Source: Pseudomonadota bacterium
Lineage (GTDB): Bacteria > Pseudomonadota > Gammaproteobacteria > Burkholderiales > Burkholderiaceae_D
Assembly: GCA_023416415.1 (NCBI GenBank)
Contig: JAEZHR010000404.1
Coordinates: 1-15,666, forward strand
Direction of reading: 5' to 3'
DNA length: 15,666 nucleotides
Made by a program: the position numbers and the translations under genes. The notes beneath the pieces are model-generated. The model saw only the letters and a list, made by a program, of their open reading frames with translations, was not told where the DNA came from and searched no databases. Numbering within the stretch: the stretch's first letter is position 1; the number at the start of each line of letters is the position of its first letter. This document shows, piece after piece, positions 15,010 to 15,666 of the stretch.

Positions 15010-15666
15010 ATGCGCGCTGCATTAGTCGGCGTGGATTTCGGCAAGGGCGACTTTGCCGCGAGCCTGGAAGAGCTGTCCCTGCTGTCGAAATCTGCCGGGG
15101 CCGAGCCGGTGGTTGTCATCACCGGCAAGCGCGCGGCTCCTGATGCGGCGCTGTTCATCGGCGCCGGCAAGGCCGAGGAGGTCGCCAATGCGATCAAACT
15201 GGAAGGCCTTGAGCTCGTCATTTTCAATCATGCGCTGTCGCCTGCTCAGCAGCGCAATCTCGAACGCAATCTGAAGGTGCGGGTCATTGACCGCACAAGC
15301 CTGATTCTCGACATTTTTGCTCAGCGCGCCCACAGTCATGAGGGCAAGGTGCAGGTCGAGCTCGCCCAGTTGCAGCATCTGGCCACGCGCCTGATCCGTG
15401 GATGGACCCACCTGGAGCGACAGAAGGGGGGTATCGGCTTGCGCGGCCCCGGTGAAACTCAGCTCGAAACCGATCGCCGTTTGCTTGGCGACCGGGTCAA
15501 GATGCTGCGCACCAAGCTGGACAAGCTGCATCGTCAGCGCATGACGCAGCGACGTGCCCGCGGGCGCAACCAGGCGTTCTCGGTATCGCTGGTCGGGTAC
15601 ACAAACGCCGGAAAGTCGACTCTGTTCAACGCTTTGACGAAGGCCCAGGCCTACGCAGCCGACCAG
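15010..15666 (+). CDS. hflX: GTPase HflX, N-terminal part (partial at right edge)
   Basis: HflX is a ribosome-associated GTPase that splits stalled or heat-damaged 70S ribosomes. The frame starts MRAALVGVDFGKGDF at 15010 and stays open to the right edge, giving 219 residues. Visible are the N-terminal HflX domain with FIGAGKAEEV (49-58), ALSPAQQRNLE (75-85), the family signature GLRGPGETQLETDRR (143-157), a basic coiled-coil (about 155-186) and the P-loop GYTNAGKST (196-204). The rest of the G domain lies outside the window. No strong Shine-Dalgarno precedes the ATG. It shares the reading frame of hfq, separated by the hfq TAG and nine codons, so coupling to hfq is plausible. Confidence 0.93.
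   Translation, partial: MRAALVGVDFGKGDFAASLEELSLLSKSAGAEPVVVITGKRAAPDAALFIGAGKAEEVANAIKLEGLELVIFNHALSPAQQRNLERNLKVRVIDRTSLILDIFAQRAHSHEGKVQVELAQLQHLATRLIRGWTHLERQKGGIGLRGPGETQLETDRRLLGDRVKMLRTKLDKLHRQRMTQRRARGRNQAFSVSLVGYTNAGKSTLFNALTKAQAYAADQ

Overview
This is a gene-dense, GC-rich stretch of a bacterial chromosome that looks betaproteobacterial (Rhodocyclales-like is my best guess, inferred from gene order and protein style, not proven). All genes lie on the + strand and nearly the whole window is coding. I recognise every gene, and most of them are housekeeping. I see no insertion sequence, CRISPR array, prophage gene, tRNA or rRNA.

Layout: (1) 1-3852, a stationary-phase and repair block: the 3' end of surE, then pcm, nlpD, rpoS and a PolB-type 3'-5' exonuclease, with overlapping or abutting junctions except for a 45-nt gap before nlpD. 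(2) 3902-5242, rlmD (23S rRNA U1939 methyltransferase). (3) 5243-5355, a short intergenic region with an extended -10 promoter candidate, followed by ndk (5356-5781). The ndk gene is broken by two in-frame stops within 27 bases, although its length and frame are otherwise perfect. (4) 5834-14603, the conserved run rlmN - pilF - rodZ - ispG - hisS - yfgM - bamB - der, joining RNA modification, type IV pilus assembly, cell shape, isoprenoid synthesis, tRNA charging, envelope protein export and assembly, and ribosome maturation. (5) 14604-14745, a leader region with a hairpin, then hfq and the start of hflX, which runs off the right edge.

Functionally the window holds two envelope themes (NlpD; PilF, RodZ, YfgM, BamB) and a strong ribosome/RNA theme (RlmD, RlmN, HisS, Der, Hfq, HflX). 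The sigma factor RpoS and the RNA chaperone Hfq, which controls rpoS translation in enterics, sit about 12 kb apart.

I did not find a new biological system. The most notable item is the ndk lesion. It reads more like a local sequence or assembly error (possibly involving Illumina P5-like sequence) than natural decay. The next most notable are a His/Cys-rich tail on HisRS, the gapless nlpD-rpoS junction, and several small hairpins at gene junctions.
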